From Promethearchaeota archaeon (GTDB lineage: Archaea > Asgardarchaeota > Lokiarchaeia > Sigynarchaeales > SOKP01), in contig WJIN01000324.1 in the NCBI GenBank assembly GCA_014730295.1, positions 1 to 19,194 of the forward strand: DNA of 19,194 nt, given 5' to 3'. Under the pieces are notes generated by a model. The model ran no database searches, was not told the origin of the DNA, and saw only the letters and a program-made list of their open reading frames with translations. This document shows positions 6,779-17,300 of the stretch, in pieces; position 1 is the first letter of the stretch, and every line of letters starts with the position of its first letter. The position numbers and the translations under genes are program-made.

Positions 6779-8275
6779 TTAAATTCCGAGAAGCCCTATC
6801 CAAGCCTTTCTTTCTTCATCATAAGGAGCATTAGAAACCCTACATTCTTCTCCTAATATCATGGTAGCTCGCTTTTCACTAGTATAACCCGGCCAAGTAG
6901 GAAGGTTTTCATGATTCGGATTTCCCGACTTAGCAAATGAGATCCATGAATCCATGATTTTTTGACTAATCTCCTTTTCTGTTTCCCCGTTGTGAACAAA
7001 ATTACCCCAGTTTGGACTGTCCATTGTGTTAAAAACAAATGGAATTTCAATCGCATGGGGGGATCCAAGTTTTCCCGCAAATTGAGGAGATTTATAGGTA
7101 AAGATATAGCTGTAAGTATTTGGATTATATTTGCTTTGGGCTTCTGCCAATCTGATGGTCGGAATACGAAACATGACATCGGTTAAAATCGCATTAAACA
7201 ATTCAATCGGTTCCACAGAAGCTTTTCCTTCTCGAGCAGATCGATATGCCTTAATAATTTCCTTGCTTTGTTCTGGATTGATTTTTAAAGTGCTCATATA
7301 CATTACAAGGGCTTTTTCTCCACCAGATTCGATCATTTTATTAATACTCGGTTCTAAAGCTGTGAAAAGTTTGGCCTCATCTAAATTCGTTCCAATTATT
7401 AAGTCGAGATCTTTACATTCTCCCTCTCTAAACGCTTTTAGCGGATGTTTGGGAACGATTACGCCATCAATTATTGGTCGAAATGCCAAAATATTAGTCG
7501 GATCCTTTTCCATAAATTTATTTTGCGCATCAATTATTTTTTCCGGTGGAATTTGTGAAAGCTGCTCCAAATCTTCATTCTTGATTTTTAATAATCTCAT
7601 AATGCCTCTGGTGGTTTTTTCACTTATTTCAGGATCGATGTAGGGCGCACTCTGAGCGATCACGCGGTGAAAAAGTCCTTTTGCTTGGGGCACAACTGGT
7701 AAAGTTATAACAGAATATCCTCCCGCACTTTCTCCAAATATCGTAATATTATCAGGATCCCCCCCAAAATTCTCAATATTCTTATGGATCCATTTTAATG
7801 CCGCAATTTGATCAAGTAACCCGACATTAACCGTTTTATCAGGAATATATAAAAATCCAAGCACCCCTAGTCGATAATTAATTGTAACAACCACAACATC
7901 ACCTTTTTTTGAGATGTTCAATCCCTCGTATGCGGGATTAATCCCTCCTCCCGTAATAAACGCCCCACCGTGAATCCAAACCATCACAGGACGTTTCTGG
8001 TCATCGCAAGAAGGAGTCCATATGTTAAGATTTAGACAGTCCTCACTTTCGGGTTCTAATTTCCCAAACCATTCTTCTAGTTGTGAATATCCTTGATAGG
8101 GGCAAGACCTATATTCAGTTGCCTTTAGAACTCCATCCCATGAATCAGGTTCCACTGGAGGTTTAAATCTTAAATCTCCCACTGGAGGTTTGCCATATGG
8201 TATCCCTTTAAAAACTTCAATTCCTTTTTCATTATAACCTTCAATTCTCCCATAATTTGTATTTACAACAGCCAT
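6779..8275 (-). CDS. Type B carboxylesterase (COesterase, alpha/beta hydrolase)
   Basis: These enzymes hydrolyse carboxylic esters. The catalytic machinery is complete: oxyanion hole I-H-G-G-A-F (101-106), nucleophile Ser183 in G-E-S-A-G-G, acid Glu300 in G-T-N-L-D-E, and base His407 in G-S-P-H-A-I-E. The N-terminal G-I-P-Y-G-K-P-P-V-G-x-L-R-F segment (25-37) and S-E-D-C-L-N-L-N (77-84) are characteristic of the family. The length (498) is typical. No signal peptide, so it acts in the cytosol, unlike many secreted relatives. An AAGGA site 8 bases upstream supports the ATG. It ends a minus-strand run behind the threonine aldolase (109-base gap). The family is common in bacteria and patchy in archaea, so lateral acquisition is possible. 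The natural ester is unknown. Confidence 0.93.
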   Translation of the reverse strand: MAVVNTNYGRIEGYNEKGIEVFKGIPYGKPPVGDLRFKPPVEPDSWDGVLKATEYRSCPYQGYSQLEEWFGKLEPESEDCLNLNIWTPSCDDQKRPVMVWIHGGAFITGGGINPAYEGLNISKKGDVVVVTINYRLGVLGFLYIPDKTVNVGLLDQIAALKWIHKNIENFGGDPDNITIFGESAGGYSVITLPVVPQAKGLFHRVIAQSAPYIDPEISEKTTRGIMRLLKIKNEDLEQLSQIPPEKIIDAQNKFMEKDPTNILAFRPIIDGVIVPKHPLKAFREGECKDLDLIIGTNLDEAKLFTALEPSINKMIESGGEKALVMYMSTLKINPEQSKEIIKAYRSAREGKASVEPIELFNAILTDVMFRIPTIRLAEAQSKYNPNTYSYIFTYKSPQFAGKLGSPHAIEIPFVFNTMDSPNWGNFVHNGETEKEISQKIMDSWISFAKSGNPNHENLPTWPGYTSEKRATMILGEECRVSNAPYDEERKAWIGLLGI

Positions 8276-8384
8276 ATTAATACATCCTTATAAATAAATT
8301 AATATTTAATTAAAAACCAGATTATTGAAGAACTTTTGGGCTTACTCATATATAATTTTAACTCTAATTTGCAGATCCCAAGAA

Positions 8385-9431
8385 TTAAAAGACAGTTTGT
8401 AAAGCGATTTCCATTTTTTCTAAAGCGTATTTAATATCATCCCTATTTATTCCAAAATGGGTTACAAACCTGATTCTTCTCGAATCAATAGGTAATGCCA
8501 AAATACTTGCTTTTCCGAGTTTTCGTATTATCTTTCCAATTCTTATTCCTTCTGGCAAGGTCATGATTACCATATTTGTCTCTGGCAGATTAATTTGAAT
8601 AGGAATTTCCATAGCTTTCAGCCCTCTGGCTAAGGATTTCGCATTTTGGTGGTCTTCTTTAAGTCTTTGTATCCAAGCGTTTTCTAAAGCTAAAACTCCA
8701 AAAGAAGCGATTATCCCCGCTTGTCTCATACCCCCTCCAACCATCTGCCGATATTTCCTCGCTTTTGAAATAAACTGGTGTGAGCCTGCTACGAGGGAGC
8801 CCACCGGGCAAGACAGCCCTTTGGATAAGCAAAACATAATACTATCCACATGTTTACTAAATTCAATTACATTAGTATCAGTAGCAACCGCAGCATTAAA
8901 TATTCGTGCTCCATCTAAATGAAATTTTACTTCCTTTTCTTGGACAAGTTTATGAAGTTTGTCTAAAATATGCGGTCTAATAATTGCCCCCCCATGATAA
9001 TTATGTGTATTTTCTGTGCAGAAAACTTTCAACTCCGACTCTAAATCATTATTCTTATCCATTAGATTAGACAAATTTTCGAAATCGGGCACGCCCTTAT
9101 GAGAAGTATATGTCTTAACGTCTAATCGGGCAATTTTCGTGATGCTGTGTATCTCATTTCGGTAAATATGACTTAATTCTTCAATAAGAACGCTATCCTT
9201 AGGATTCGTATGCGCCATTAAGGAGACAAGATTTCCTTGCGTTCCAGAGGTCACATATAATGCGGCTTCTTTTCCTATAAGATGTGCTGCTTTTTCCTCT
9301 AACGCGTTTATGGTGGGATCTTCTCCATAGACATCATCTCCGATTTTGGAATCATCTAATGACTTTAAATTATCCCACATTTCTTTACTTGGTTTTGTAA
9401 CTGTATCAGATCTGAGATCAATTAATCTCAT
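8385..9431 (-). CDS. Low-specificity threonine aldolase
   Basis: This PLP enzyme cleaves L-threonine or L-allo-threonine to glycine and acetaldehyde. The sequence follows the family closely: L-R-S-D-T-V-T-K-P at the N-terminus, G-D-D-V-Y-G-E-D-P-T (31-40), T-S-G-T-Q-G-N (61-67) for cofactor phosphate, H-L-D-G-A-R-I (171-177) with the PLP-pyridine Asp, Lys204 in S-K-G-L-S-C-P-V-G-S forming the internal aldimine, and R-Q-M-V-G-G-G-M-R-Q. The length (348) is usual and it looks cytosolic. The AEC permease gene lies 104 bases upstream on the same strand; cotranscription is possible but not shown. It may supply glycine or degrade threonine. Confidence 0.95.
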   Translation of the reverse strand: MRLIDLRSDTVTKPSKEMWDNLKSLDDSKIGDDVYGEDPTINALEEKAAHLIGKEAALYVTSGTQGNLVSLMAHTNPKDSVLIEELSHIYRNEIHSITKIARLDVKTYTSHKGVPDFENLSNLMDKNNDLESELKVFCTENTHNYHGGAIIRPHILDKLHKLVQEKEVKFHLDGARIFNAAVATDTNVIEFSKHVDSIMFCLSKGLSCPVGSLVAGSHQFISKARKYRQMVGGGMRQAGIIASFGVLALENAWIQRLKEDHQNAKSLARGLKAMEIPIQINLPETNMVIMTLPEGIRIGKIIRKLGKASILALPIDSRRIRFVTHFGINRDDIKYALEKMEIALQTVF

Positions 9432-9535
9432 AGTTAAATTAATAGGTTTTGTAGCTTTTTTAGTTTTCTAATTAACTTCCATTTTAAAACCGAAAATTAA
9501 ATGCGTAGGTTTGAATCTAATTGAACTTTATTTTA

Positions 9536-10465
9536 CTAGCCGATTCCCAAGATCAATACTATAATCCACATTAAGATAAAACTAAATATATTCGTCAAGT
9601 TGACCATAGTAGAAGCTAATTTTTCATCATATCCAAATTCGACAGCGAACGGGATAGAACTCATTCCAATAGGTAAAATAAGTCCTACTAGAATAAGGGC
9701 ATTATATTCGAGTCCAAAAGGTAAAACAAATAATAATGGAATTCCCACGAGTAAACCAAATCCATATCGAGTGAATAAAACTTGAATTACATATTTCCAA
9801 TGGGATTTATCAAACTGAAAGTCAATAAAAATACCTAACGTAAGCAATGTTAAAGCCATATTGGCTCGTGAGAGAATATCTAAAAGATCGGTCAATAAAA
9901 GTGGCAAAATTATCCCAGACAAGTTTATTATAAGTGCAATGAATAAGGTGATTAAAGGAACAGAACTAAAAACTCTTTTAATAATTGTTTTTGCATTGAA
10001 TTTCTCGGTGTGCGGTTTTATTTTAGGAGAATAAAAAGAACCAAGCGTATAGCTTAGAATAAATACCACGAATGAATTTCCTAAGTCAAACATAATAATA
10101 TACTCCATCCCGATTTCACCCCATATTCCCCTAATTAATGGATATGCAAATAAACCTATATTAAATCCAACGGATACCATCATCATTAATCCTCGATATC
10201 TCATCGGATATTTTCGATATGAAACGTAGGTGAATGCAGATACTAATAAACTAAACCCGAACGCTATGAAGGGGAGTAATACCAAGGTGGGATAAATTTC
10301 AATATTACTAAATACCTCTAAGATCAATGCTGGCAAAGTAACATTTAATACTACTTTTGCGATAACTTTCCCATCATCTTCACTCAAAATCCCCGCCTTT
10401 TTGATTAGAAAACTAATAAAGATAACAGTTAAAGAAAGGAGGAATATATAATTCGCATTCGCCAT
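9536..10465 (-). CDS. AEC family permease (auxin efflux carrier/malate permease type)
   Basis: A 309-residue protein with about ten membrane helices arranged as two five-helix halves separated by a basic loop near residues 145-160. Family marks are N-V-T-L-P-A-L-I-L (41-49) in the first half, G-F-N-I-G-L-F-A-Y-P-L in the fourth helix, and P-I-G-M-S-S-I-P-F-A in the second half. AEC proteins move organic anions such as malate, or auxin in plants. The substrate is not readable here. It sits between the MFS gene and the threonine aldolase gene, all on the minus strand. Upstream is a palindromic AT stretch around 10490-10500 that probably holds the TATA box. Confidence 0.85.
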   Translation of the reverse strand: MANANYIFLLSLTVIFISFLIKKAGILSEDDGKVIAKVVLNVTLPALILEVFSNIEIYPTLVLLPFIAFGFSLLVSAFTYVSYRKYPMRYRGLMMMVSVGFNIGLFAYPLIRGIWGEIGMEYIIMFDLGNSFVVFILSYTLGSFYSPKIKPHTEKFNAKTIIKRVFSSVPLITLFIALIINLSGIILPLLLTDLLDILSRANMALTLLTLGIFIDFQFDKSHWKYVIQVLFTRYGFGLLVGIPLLFVLPFGLEYNALILVGLILPIGMSSIPFAVEFGYDEKLASTMVNLTNIFSFILMWIIVLILGIG

Positions 10466-10624
10466 TCGTAAAATCTCGTCTGAATTTGATATTATAATAT
10501 TAAATTTAAACTGTGAAGGATATCTTCCATAAATTTACTACTTTAGAAAAAAGTATCTAAAAGGCAGGAATAAACAGAGTATTTATAATTCTGAGATAAT
10601 AAAAAAAAAGATGAAAAAGTTATT

Positions 10625-11938
10625 TTAACCTTTTAATCTAAGTTCTACCTCGCTTAGATCTGTTCCTTTCGTTTCTTTGATAAATTTAGGGATCAGAATT
10701 ATATTGATCAATAGAGGCGCGCTTAAAATTATAAAGGAAATCCCTAGATCTTTAAAAACTAATGTAAATAAGAACCCAAGGACAAATCCACCTGTTGTAC
10801 CAAGCGATGTTGCCAGAGATCTAATACCCAATCCCGTTCCACGCTTATCTGTAGGCACCAATTCCTGAATGATAATCCTTATTACAATAAGTAATCCATT
10901 ATATCCAACATATCCCAAACATATTCCCAACGCAGCAACGATTAGAACACCCTCAGTAATCAAAGAAGCTATAAAAAGAAGGGTAGTGCCTATTGGAACA
11001 ATAATTGATGTTCCATACAACAAAGGAATTCTGCCGATCCGATCAGATAAGAATCCAATTGATAAATATCCAATAATTACTGCTAGAGCTACCAAAGTAA
11101 TAATCAAATTGGCATCACTTTCGTCCAAGATAGTATTTGTATCAAGATAACTCTCCGCCATCTGCATAAAATTAAAATTCAACCCAGCAAAGAATCCCAT
11201 AAATAAAAGCGCCCAAATTTCTTTTTTTCTACTGGATTTGAGTAAATCTTTTATATTCTTCTTCATAAGAATATTGGCAACTTCAAATTTACCAGATATT
11301 TTCGCATCCTCATATATTTTGGTCTCTTTAATGGTAAACAAAATAACAAAACTCAATGGAATTCCAAGAAATATTGGTAATAGAGTCATTCCTCGCCAAG
11401 CCCAGACAGGAGAGCTCTCTGTTATGAATATAGATCTAAAAATTGGCATCATTATTGGACCTAAAATTCCACACGCCAATAAAATATTAATATATGCCGC
11501 CTTCTTTTTTGGGGGAGATTCTTCTCCGGCATAGATTAACCACATATCACTGTTAAAGAAGAGATAAGTTGAGAAGAGAAAAATTGTATACAGGAAAATA
11601 TTTATGGAGAGTGCCAAAAGCAACGCAGATAAGCCCATGCCCAAAGTAGTAATAAAAAGCATTCTTTTTCTTCCAAATTTATCAGAGAAATATTGATTGA
11701 AAAATACGAAATAAATTCCTAAGGTGGCAATAGCAATCACTATTTGCATAGTTGCTTGGGCCAAAGTAGGATCCATTCCAAACGGATCAACCAAAAATTC
11801 TTTTATTACTTTGGAGGGGAATGCTGCAGTGTAGCTGGTAGTATATGCATCCATTATTTGGACAAGTGCTAAAATAATCATCATATAGATGAAATATTTT
11901 TTAGACCTCTGACCAATAGTTTTTTCGGTTGCAGTCAT
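10625..11938 (-). CDS. Major facilitator superfamily transporter (sugar-porter-like)
   Basis: A 437-residue, twelve-helix carrier. The MFS motif A is present in both halves: S-D-K-F-G-R-K-R after helix 2 and S-D-R-I-G-R-I-P after helix 8. The C-terminus has K-E-T-K-G-T-D-L-S-E-V-E, like the P-E-T-K-G tail of sugar porters, and the loop before helix 11 has P-T-x-K-R-G-T-G. It probably imports a small organic solute by proton symport; sugar is a guess based on the motifs and the divergent GH3 glycosidase 229 bases away. Transport plus cytosolic hydrolysis of a short glycoside would make sense of the pair. It heads the minus-strand run ending with the carboxylesterase. Confidence 0.88.
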   Translation of the reverse strand: MTATEKTIGQRSKKYFIYMMIILALVQIMDAYTTSYTAAFPSKVIKEFLVDPFGMDPTLAQATMQIVIAIATLGIYFVFFNQYFSDKFGRKRMLFITTLGMGLSALLLALSINIFLYTIFLFSTYLFFNSDMWLIYAGEESPPKKKAAYINILLACGILGPIMMPIFRSIFITESSPVWAWRGMTLLPIFLGIPLSFVILFTIKETKIYEDAKISGKFEVANILMKKNIKDLLKSSRKKEIWALLFMGFFAGLNFNFMQMAESYLDTNTILDESDANLIITLVALAVIIGYLSIGFLSDRIGRIPLLYGTSIIVPIGTTLLFIASLITEGVLIVAALGICLGYVGYNGLLIVIRIIIQELVPTDKRGTGLGIRSLATSLGTTGGFVLGFLFTLVFKDLGISFIILSAPLLINIILIPKFIKETKGTDLSEVELRLKG

Positions 11939-11959
11939 AGATTATTCAATTCGTTTAAG

Positions 11960-11968
11960 TTATATAAA
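11960..11968 (-). promoter_or_regulatory. TATA box of the MFS gene (leaderless start)
   Basis: TTTATATAA on the minus strand, within CTTTTTATATAACTT, is centred 26 bases upstream of the ATG at 11938. At archaeal spacing, transcription would begin at or next to the start codon. It is one of the clearest promoters in the window. Confidence 0.55.
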
Positions 11969-12083
11969 AAGTTTACCTTATTTTTTTCTATAATTTTTAT
12001 ATTAACATTTAACCTAATTAGCAAGAAACAATTCTAGAATAAGCATTAAAAAGGTAGTATAGATTTTAACTCTTAATAGATCT

Positions 12084-12167
12084 ATGACCGACATTAGTCA
12101 ATACGATCAATCGCTTTGGTGATTCTATATTCAAAAAAATAATAATAAAAATCGAACTGAAAAATTC
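12084..12167 (+). other. In-frame extension of GH3 interrupted by one TGA
   Basis: An ATG at 12084 reads in the same frame as the GH3 gene. It gives twelve codons (beginning M-T-D-I-S-Q-Y-D), then a single TGA at 12120-12122 directly after a Trp codon, then fifteen open codons into the TTG at 12168. No other stop intervenes. This may be the original N-terminus cut by a point mutation or sequencing error (for example TGG to TGA), or chance. The second half is low-complexity (N-N-N-K-N), which argues for caution. Confidence 0.25.
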
Positions 12168-14288
12168 TTGAATCATTTGATTCCATTTGATGAGCGGGTT
12201 GAAGATTTAATTTCTCGACTGACTATTGATGAGAAAATATCGCAAATTTTCAATATGTCCACCGAGATCGAGCGATTAAATATTCCCCATTATGACTGGC
12301 GAGATGAGGGTTTACAAGGGGTCGCCTTTGTCGAAGAATCGACTTTATTCCCGCAAGTTATTGCGATGGCTGCGTCCTTTAACGACGACCTTATAGAAAG
12401 TGTTGCGAGCGTTATTGCAGAAGAGGCTCGAGCCCGACATCACCATTATCTCAAAAAAGGCGAGCAGCAACGTTGGACTGGATTGACATATTCGACTCCA
12501 AATATCAATATTGTTCGAGACCCTAGATGGGGTAGAGGGCAAGAAACCTTTGGGGAAGACCCTTATTTAACTTCCCGAATGGGTGTGGCATTCTGTAAAG
12601 GATTACAAGGATATGATCCTAAATATTTAAAAATTTCTGCGGAAGCTAAACATTTTGCAGTCCATTCCGGTCCAGAAAATCGCAGACATGAAATTGACAT
12701 CCCAGTTTCTAAAAAAGATCTTTATGAGACATATTTGCCTGCATTTAAAGCATGTGTCCACGAGGGAAAAACAGAAGGGATTATGAGCGCGTATAATCGA
12801 GTAAATGGTGAACCCGCTTCTGCGAGCAGATCCTTACTTCACGATATATTACGAGATGAGCTGGGGTTTGAAGGATATGTTATTTCTGATGGGGGGGCTA
12901 TAAGAGACATCCACAAATATCATAAAGTGGCGAAAGATTATGCCGAGGCCGCAGCTTTAGCTTTAAAGGCAGGGTGTGACATTTTAAATCCATTTAATCT
13001 GGCAACTGTAGCAAAAGTGAAAAGACATCGGAGATCAGTTAGAAAAGCCTTGGACAAAGGTATGATCACCAAAGAGGATATCGATAGAGCATTAAGAAGA
13101 GCACTTAGGGCACGATTTAAGTTAGGCATGTTTGATCCCCCAGAGATAGTTCCATATGCCAACATATCTTATGATGTAATCAATTCAAAAAAACATCGTC
13201 AATTATCATATCATACAGCGCACGAGACGATTGTTTTATTGAAAAACGACTCTAATGTGCTCCCCTTAGATGTAGATATTGGTTCAATTGCTTTAATTGG
13301 TCCAAATGCTGACAACCCAAAAGCAATGTATTATCCTCATTACTATCCAAATCCTCCAAAAATCATGACACTCCTTCAAGGAATTCAGAAAAAATTACCT
13401 TCTCAAATAGAAATAAAATATGCTAAAGGATGTGAATTAGAGGTGCCCTCAGAGGATAAAGAAAGAGCGATACAAATTGCGCAAGAATCTGATGTCATTA
13501 TTGGTGTGTTCGGACTTACTGGGGAGATTGAAGGAGAGGAAGGATACGTTTTAGGACCTTTATGTGGAGATCGAGAGGACCTAAAATTACCAGAGGTTCA
13601 AGAAGAGCTCATTAAAGAATTGAACGAAATAGGTAAACCTTTTATATTAATTCTTACCAGCGGGAGTGCTCTTGATCTAGGCTATGCTAAAGAAAAAGTC
13701 CCAGCTATTATTCACGCATGGTATGCGGGATGTGAAGGGGGAAAAGCTATTGCTGATATTCTTTTTGGAGAATATAATCCCGCTGGCAGGTTGCCAATCA
13801 CTTTTTATAAATCAGTTGATCAATTGCCTGATTATGAAGATTATAATATGGAGGGAAGGACTTATCGTTATTTTGAGGGAAAAGTCATATATCCGTTTGG
13901 ATATGGTCTAAGTTATTCTCGATTTGAATATAAAAACCTGCAAATCTCTCCTCAACAAATCACGGAAGATGATAATATCGTAATAACCGTTGATATAGAA
14001 AATCTCGGTCCTTATTCAGGAGAAGAAGTCGCTCAAGTGTATATTGGGAGAAATGATTTGGAATATAGAGTTCCTAAGCATGAACTAAAAGCGTTTAAGC
14101 GCGTGTTAATTGAGAAGGAAAAAACAAAAATGGTAAATTTTACACTGAGCGCCTCAGAATTGAAATCAATTAATATGGACGGAAAATCGATTTTCGAACC
14201 TGGAAAGATCATATGCTATGTGGGTGGCTGTCAACCTGGATTTGGCTATGGTGCCATAGTTTCCCAACAATTAACACTGGAAATTTAA
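12168..14288 (+). CDS. GH3 family beta-glycosidase (glucosidase/xylosidase-like)
   Basis: A 706-residue retaining glycosidase. Domains: N-terminal barrel (about 1-325) with P-F-D-E-R-V-E-D-L-I-S-R-L-T near the start, R-D-P-R-W-G-R-G-Q-E-T-F-G-E-D-P (118-132), K-H-F (161-163), M-S-A-Y-N-R-V-N-G (206-214) and nucleophile Asp241 in V-I-S-D-G-G-A; an alpha/beta sandwich (about 345-570) with the likely acid/base Glu in E-I-E-G-E-E (453-458) and G-D-R-E-D-L-K-L-P; and a C-terminal fibronectin-III-like domain (about 595-700). The G-Q-E-T-F-G-E-D-P motif recalls beta-xylosidases, but specificity is uncertain. Position 242 is Gly where Trp or Tyr is usual (S-D-W-G-A). No signal peptide, so it acts on imported oligosaccharides. 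The start is weak: TTG without a Shine-Dalgarno site, with a second TTG at 12177. Confidence 0.92.
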   Translation: MNHLIPFDERVEDLISRLTIDEKISQIFNMSTEIERLNIPHYDWRDEGLQGVAFVEESTLFPQVIAMAASFNDDLIESVASVIAEEARARHHHYLKKGEQQRWTGLTYSTPNINIVRDPRWGRGQETFGEDPYLTSRMGVAFCKGLQGYDPKYLKISAEAKHFAVHSGPENRRHEIDIPVSKKDLYETYLPAFKACVHEGKTEGIMSAYNRVNGEPASASRSLLHDILRDELGFEGYVISDGGAIRDIHKYHKVAKDYAEAAALALKAGCDILNPFNLATVAKVKRHRRSVRKALDKGMITKEDIDRALRRALRARFKLGMFDPPEIVPYANISYDVINSKKHRQLSYHTAHETIVLLKNDSNVLPLDVDIGSIALIGPNADNPKAMYYPHYYPNPPKIMTLLQGIQKKLPSQIEIKYAKGCELEVPSEDKERAIQIAQESDVIIGVFGLTGEIEGEEGYVLGPLCGDREDLKLPEVQEELIKELNEIGKPFILILTSGSALDLGYAKEKVPAIIHAWYAGCEGGKAIADILFGEYNPAGRLPITFYKSVDQLPDYEDYNMEGRTYRYFEGKVIYPFGYGLSYSRFEYKNLQISPQQITEDDNIVITVDIENLGPYSGEEVAQVYIGRNDLEYRVPKHELKAFKRVLIEKEKTKMVNFTLSASELKSINMDGKSIFEPGKIICYVGGCQPGFGYGAIVSQQLTLEI

Positions 14289-14354
14289 CATCAATATATT
14301 CCTATTTTTTAAAGTTATTTATTCTTTATCTCACATTTGTCAATTAGAAATACC

Positions 14355-14375
14355 ATAAAAATAAAAAAGAAAATG
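14355..14375 (-). terminator. T-rich terminator after the subtilase gene
   Basis: On the minus strand this is a T-dominated tract just past the subtilase stop, inside the 92-base gap between convergent genes. The opposite strand has a six-T run at 14305-14310 after GH3 that could serve the other gene. Confidence 0.35.
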
Positions 14376-14380
14376 GTTAT

Positions 14381-17300
14381 TTATTCAAAATTTAGCTCTT
14401 TTCCACAGTTTGGACAGAATTTTTTTGAACTCCCGATTTTCGTGCCGCAGTAGGGACAATAGAAAATTTCTCCGAGCTCTATCGGACTGGTAGATTCGTA
14501 AGAACTATATTGCGAGTCTACACCATCTAAAGTTGGCTCATATTCTTGATAATAATCACGACCGGATTCTTCAGGCTCTATTCGTTTTCTCCTGATATAA
14601 TATATCAACGCGGCAAGTCCAAGGACTCCAGCCACAATCGCGATTATTGTTATAATCAACACCCAATCTATAGCGGGATTGATAAAAAGAATAATAATGA
14701 ATGGATCTTCGACGGTTGCACCTTCACTATCAATAACATTTATGTATAAGATTCCAATGTAATCATTTTGTTGTGACGATGCCGCAGTAGATACAGCTTC
14801 ACTCCCTTTTATCGAACTATACGATAAAGTATTTGGTATTGTCAGCGTACCTCTATGGAATCCTGATTCATAATCCATTATAGAGACATAGTAAGAAGAA
14901 GGAAACATAATGCTTATGGATTGAGAGCCTCCAATGGGCCTTGATAATGCTGCCATAAAAAAGTTTACTGATACAGTGAGATTAGTGTCTAAATCCTTGA
15001 ACGAAGTACCTGTGTCATCTGCATCAATTTCAAAAGTTATAATATCTCCTTGAGTACCTGTTTGGGGATATACAAAATTCTCATCGCTGGTATCCGAAAA
15101 ACTTTTTCTTGCGGAAGAGCCAATAGTAAAATATGAATTAACTTCATCGATGATTGGCTGATAGTTATTTATTTCAAAGAATTGGCGTGGTGAATTTGCG
15201 GTGAAATAATTACCATCATAAGGTATTATATAAAAAAAGCCATAGCCGGGTGGATTATTTGGAGTAGTTATTTGTTTGAAATAGGAGGAACCAAGGTTAT
15301 TCATTTGAGTCGTTGTATTTATTGTTTTTTCCATATTATAGAAACTATAGGAAAAATAAGAGATGTAAGTTGATAGATCATAGATTGAATCATCCATATC
15401 TGCTTGAAGTCTTATTTGCTCCTCTTTGTCCACCTCCTCTTTATTAGTACTTAAACTTTGGATAGAAGGTATTTGATTGGTTCCATAGAATAGAATCTTA
15501 CTAGTTTGGTTATAGACAACTGAATTCTCAGTATAATTCACAATAATTGTAAATGGGATATTATTTTCACTAAAGGGAATATCAACGCTTCTATTTATGG
15601 CAATTCCATTATTCGGAAAAGTTAGACTAATCGGCTCATAGGTATTTCCATCTGTAATATAAGCCGTAAGATTTCCGTCTAATGTAGAATTATCTATGGG
15701 TTGATTTGAAGGTAAATTCTTACTATAGATAGAAATACTAAAAACGCCGCTCTGGGTTCTTGTAGCGTTTAAATGTATGTTTAAGGAAACATTCTCATCA
15801 TCAAAATAGTAGTCCATCATATTAGAAAGTAAGGCTCTGTGGTTTTGATAGTAATCGCTTGTTTTAATGGGATAGTCATAATAAAGCCAATGTAAATCCC
15901 CAAATCCGATGATGTTTCCCTTACCCTCCGAAGATCCGTTATATGCAAATCCTACGTTCTGATTATTAATGGTCGCGATGGGTTCAGCATTACCGGATAT
16001 ATCAAACGAATGACCATAAAGCCAGAGAAATCTATCAACACCTTGCATTAGTTCATGAGGTAATGGGCTAGCTGGTATTGAATAAACGCTTGAACCTAAT
16101 CCTACCCATTGATCTAACAAAATATTTTCTTCTTTAATCTGAGAATCAATCTCCAGAGCAGAAAAGAGAGCATTGATATTTTCGGAACATACTTCTTGAT
16201 ATCTCGTTCCTAAATATAAGATGTTTCCACCAGAATTAAAATAATTTACCAGATTATTTATCTCTTCGGGGCTATAGGGGAGGATAGGTGCTTGAAGCAC
16301 AATTAAATCGTATTGAGCTAATCTTTCCTCAGTTAAGATATAGTTATCTGTGTCTTTATCATAATATGGTTGCCAATACTCCATATAATAGTCTGTGGAG
16401 ATATTCAACTCGGCTAAATCTTTCAGTGCATCATAAAATCCAATTTGAACAAATGAAAATTGATCTTCTAGCCAATCGTTTAGACCATGATAGGACTCCA
16501 TTAATATTCTTTTTTCAGGTAATTTCACCTCAATAGAGATATTAGCAGTATCCCTAACTACACCATTAATCGTTAGATTCAATGGGAACTCATAAATACC
16601 TGTTGTAGCATCAGCATTAATACTTATAGTTATAGTCGAATATCCAATGCTCGGATTACCAAACGTGAATGGATCGTTATCTAATGAAAGAGTAATCCCA
16701 TTAATATTTGGATATTGAATATCAATATTATTAGCCATACCAGAGATAATTGATACGTTAAGTGTTTGTGAATCTCCGGGAAAATTTAGTAGATCATACG
16801 GTTTTATTGGTAAAATATCTGGGAAAAATTTGGTGATATTATTCACGTTTGAATATGTTGAATTGATTTTTTTTAAATAGTCGAGAGAGGCTGATACATT
16901 AATTAATCCCGCACCCGCTTTGAGAAAGTCATGATCCTCTACATCAGATAGAGGAGATGCGCCTTCCATAAGAGCTATTCTTGCAGTTTCTGCAGTAAGT
17001 GATGGAAATGCTTCTTTTAAAATCGCAATTGCTCCAGATACAACTGGGCATGACATGCTGGTTCCGCTTAAAGGGATATAATCTGCATCTCCCGCAAAAT
17101 CGAAAAAGTCACCAATATATTTCTTTTCTTTCTCTATTACAGAATCCATAGCAGATGTAGAGATGATATTTACTCCAGGAGCCACAACATCTGGAAATCC
17201 TAAATATGAGAGTGAAGGACCCCAACTACTAAAAGATGCTAAATTATTATTTTTATCACTTGCACCAACGCTAATCACATCAGGATGACTTGCAGGCGTT

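Noticed and set aside
7131..7643. Long plus-strand open frame inside the carboxylesterase gene
   Set aside because: Shadow of the esterase, which has a full catalytic triad on the other strand.
12120..12122. TGA upstream of GH3 as a selenocysteine codon
   Set aside because: GH3 enzymes have no known selenocysteine at the N-terminus and no SECIS-like hairpin is evident. A mutation, an error or chance is simpler.
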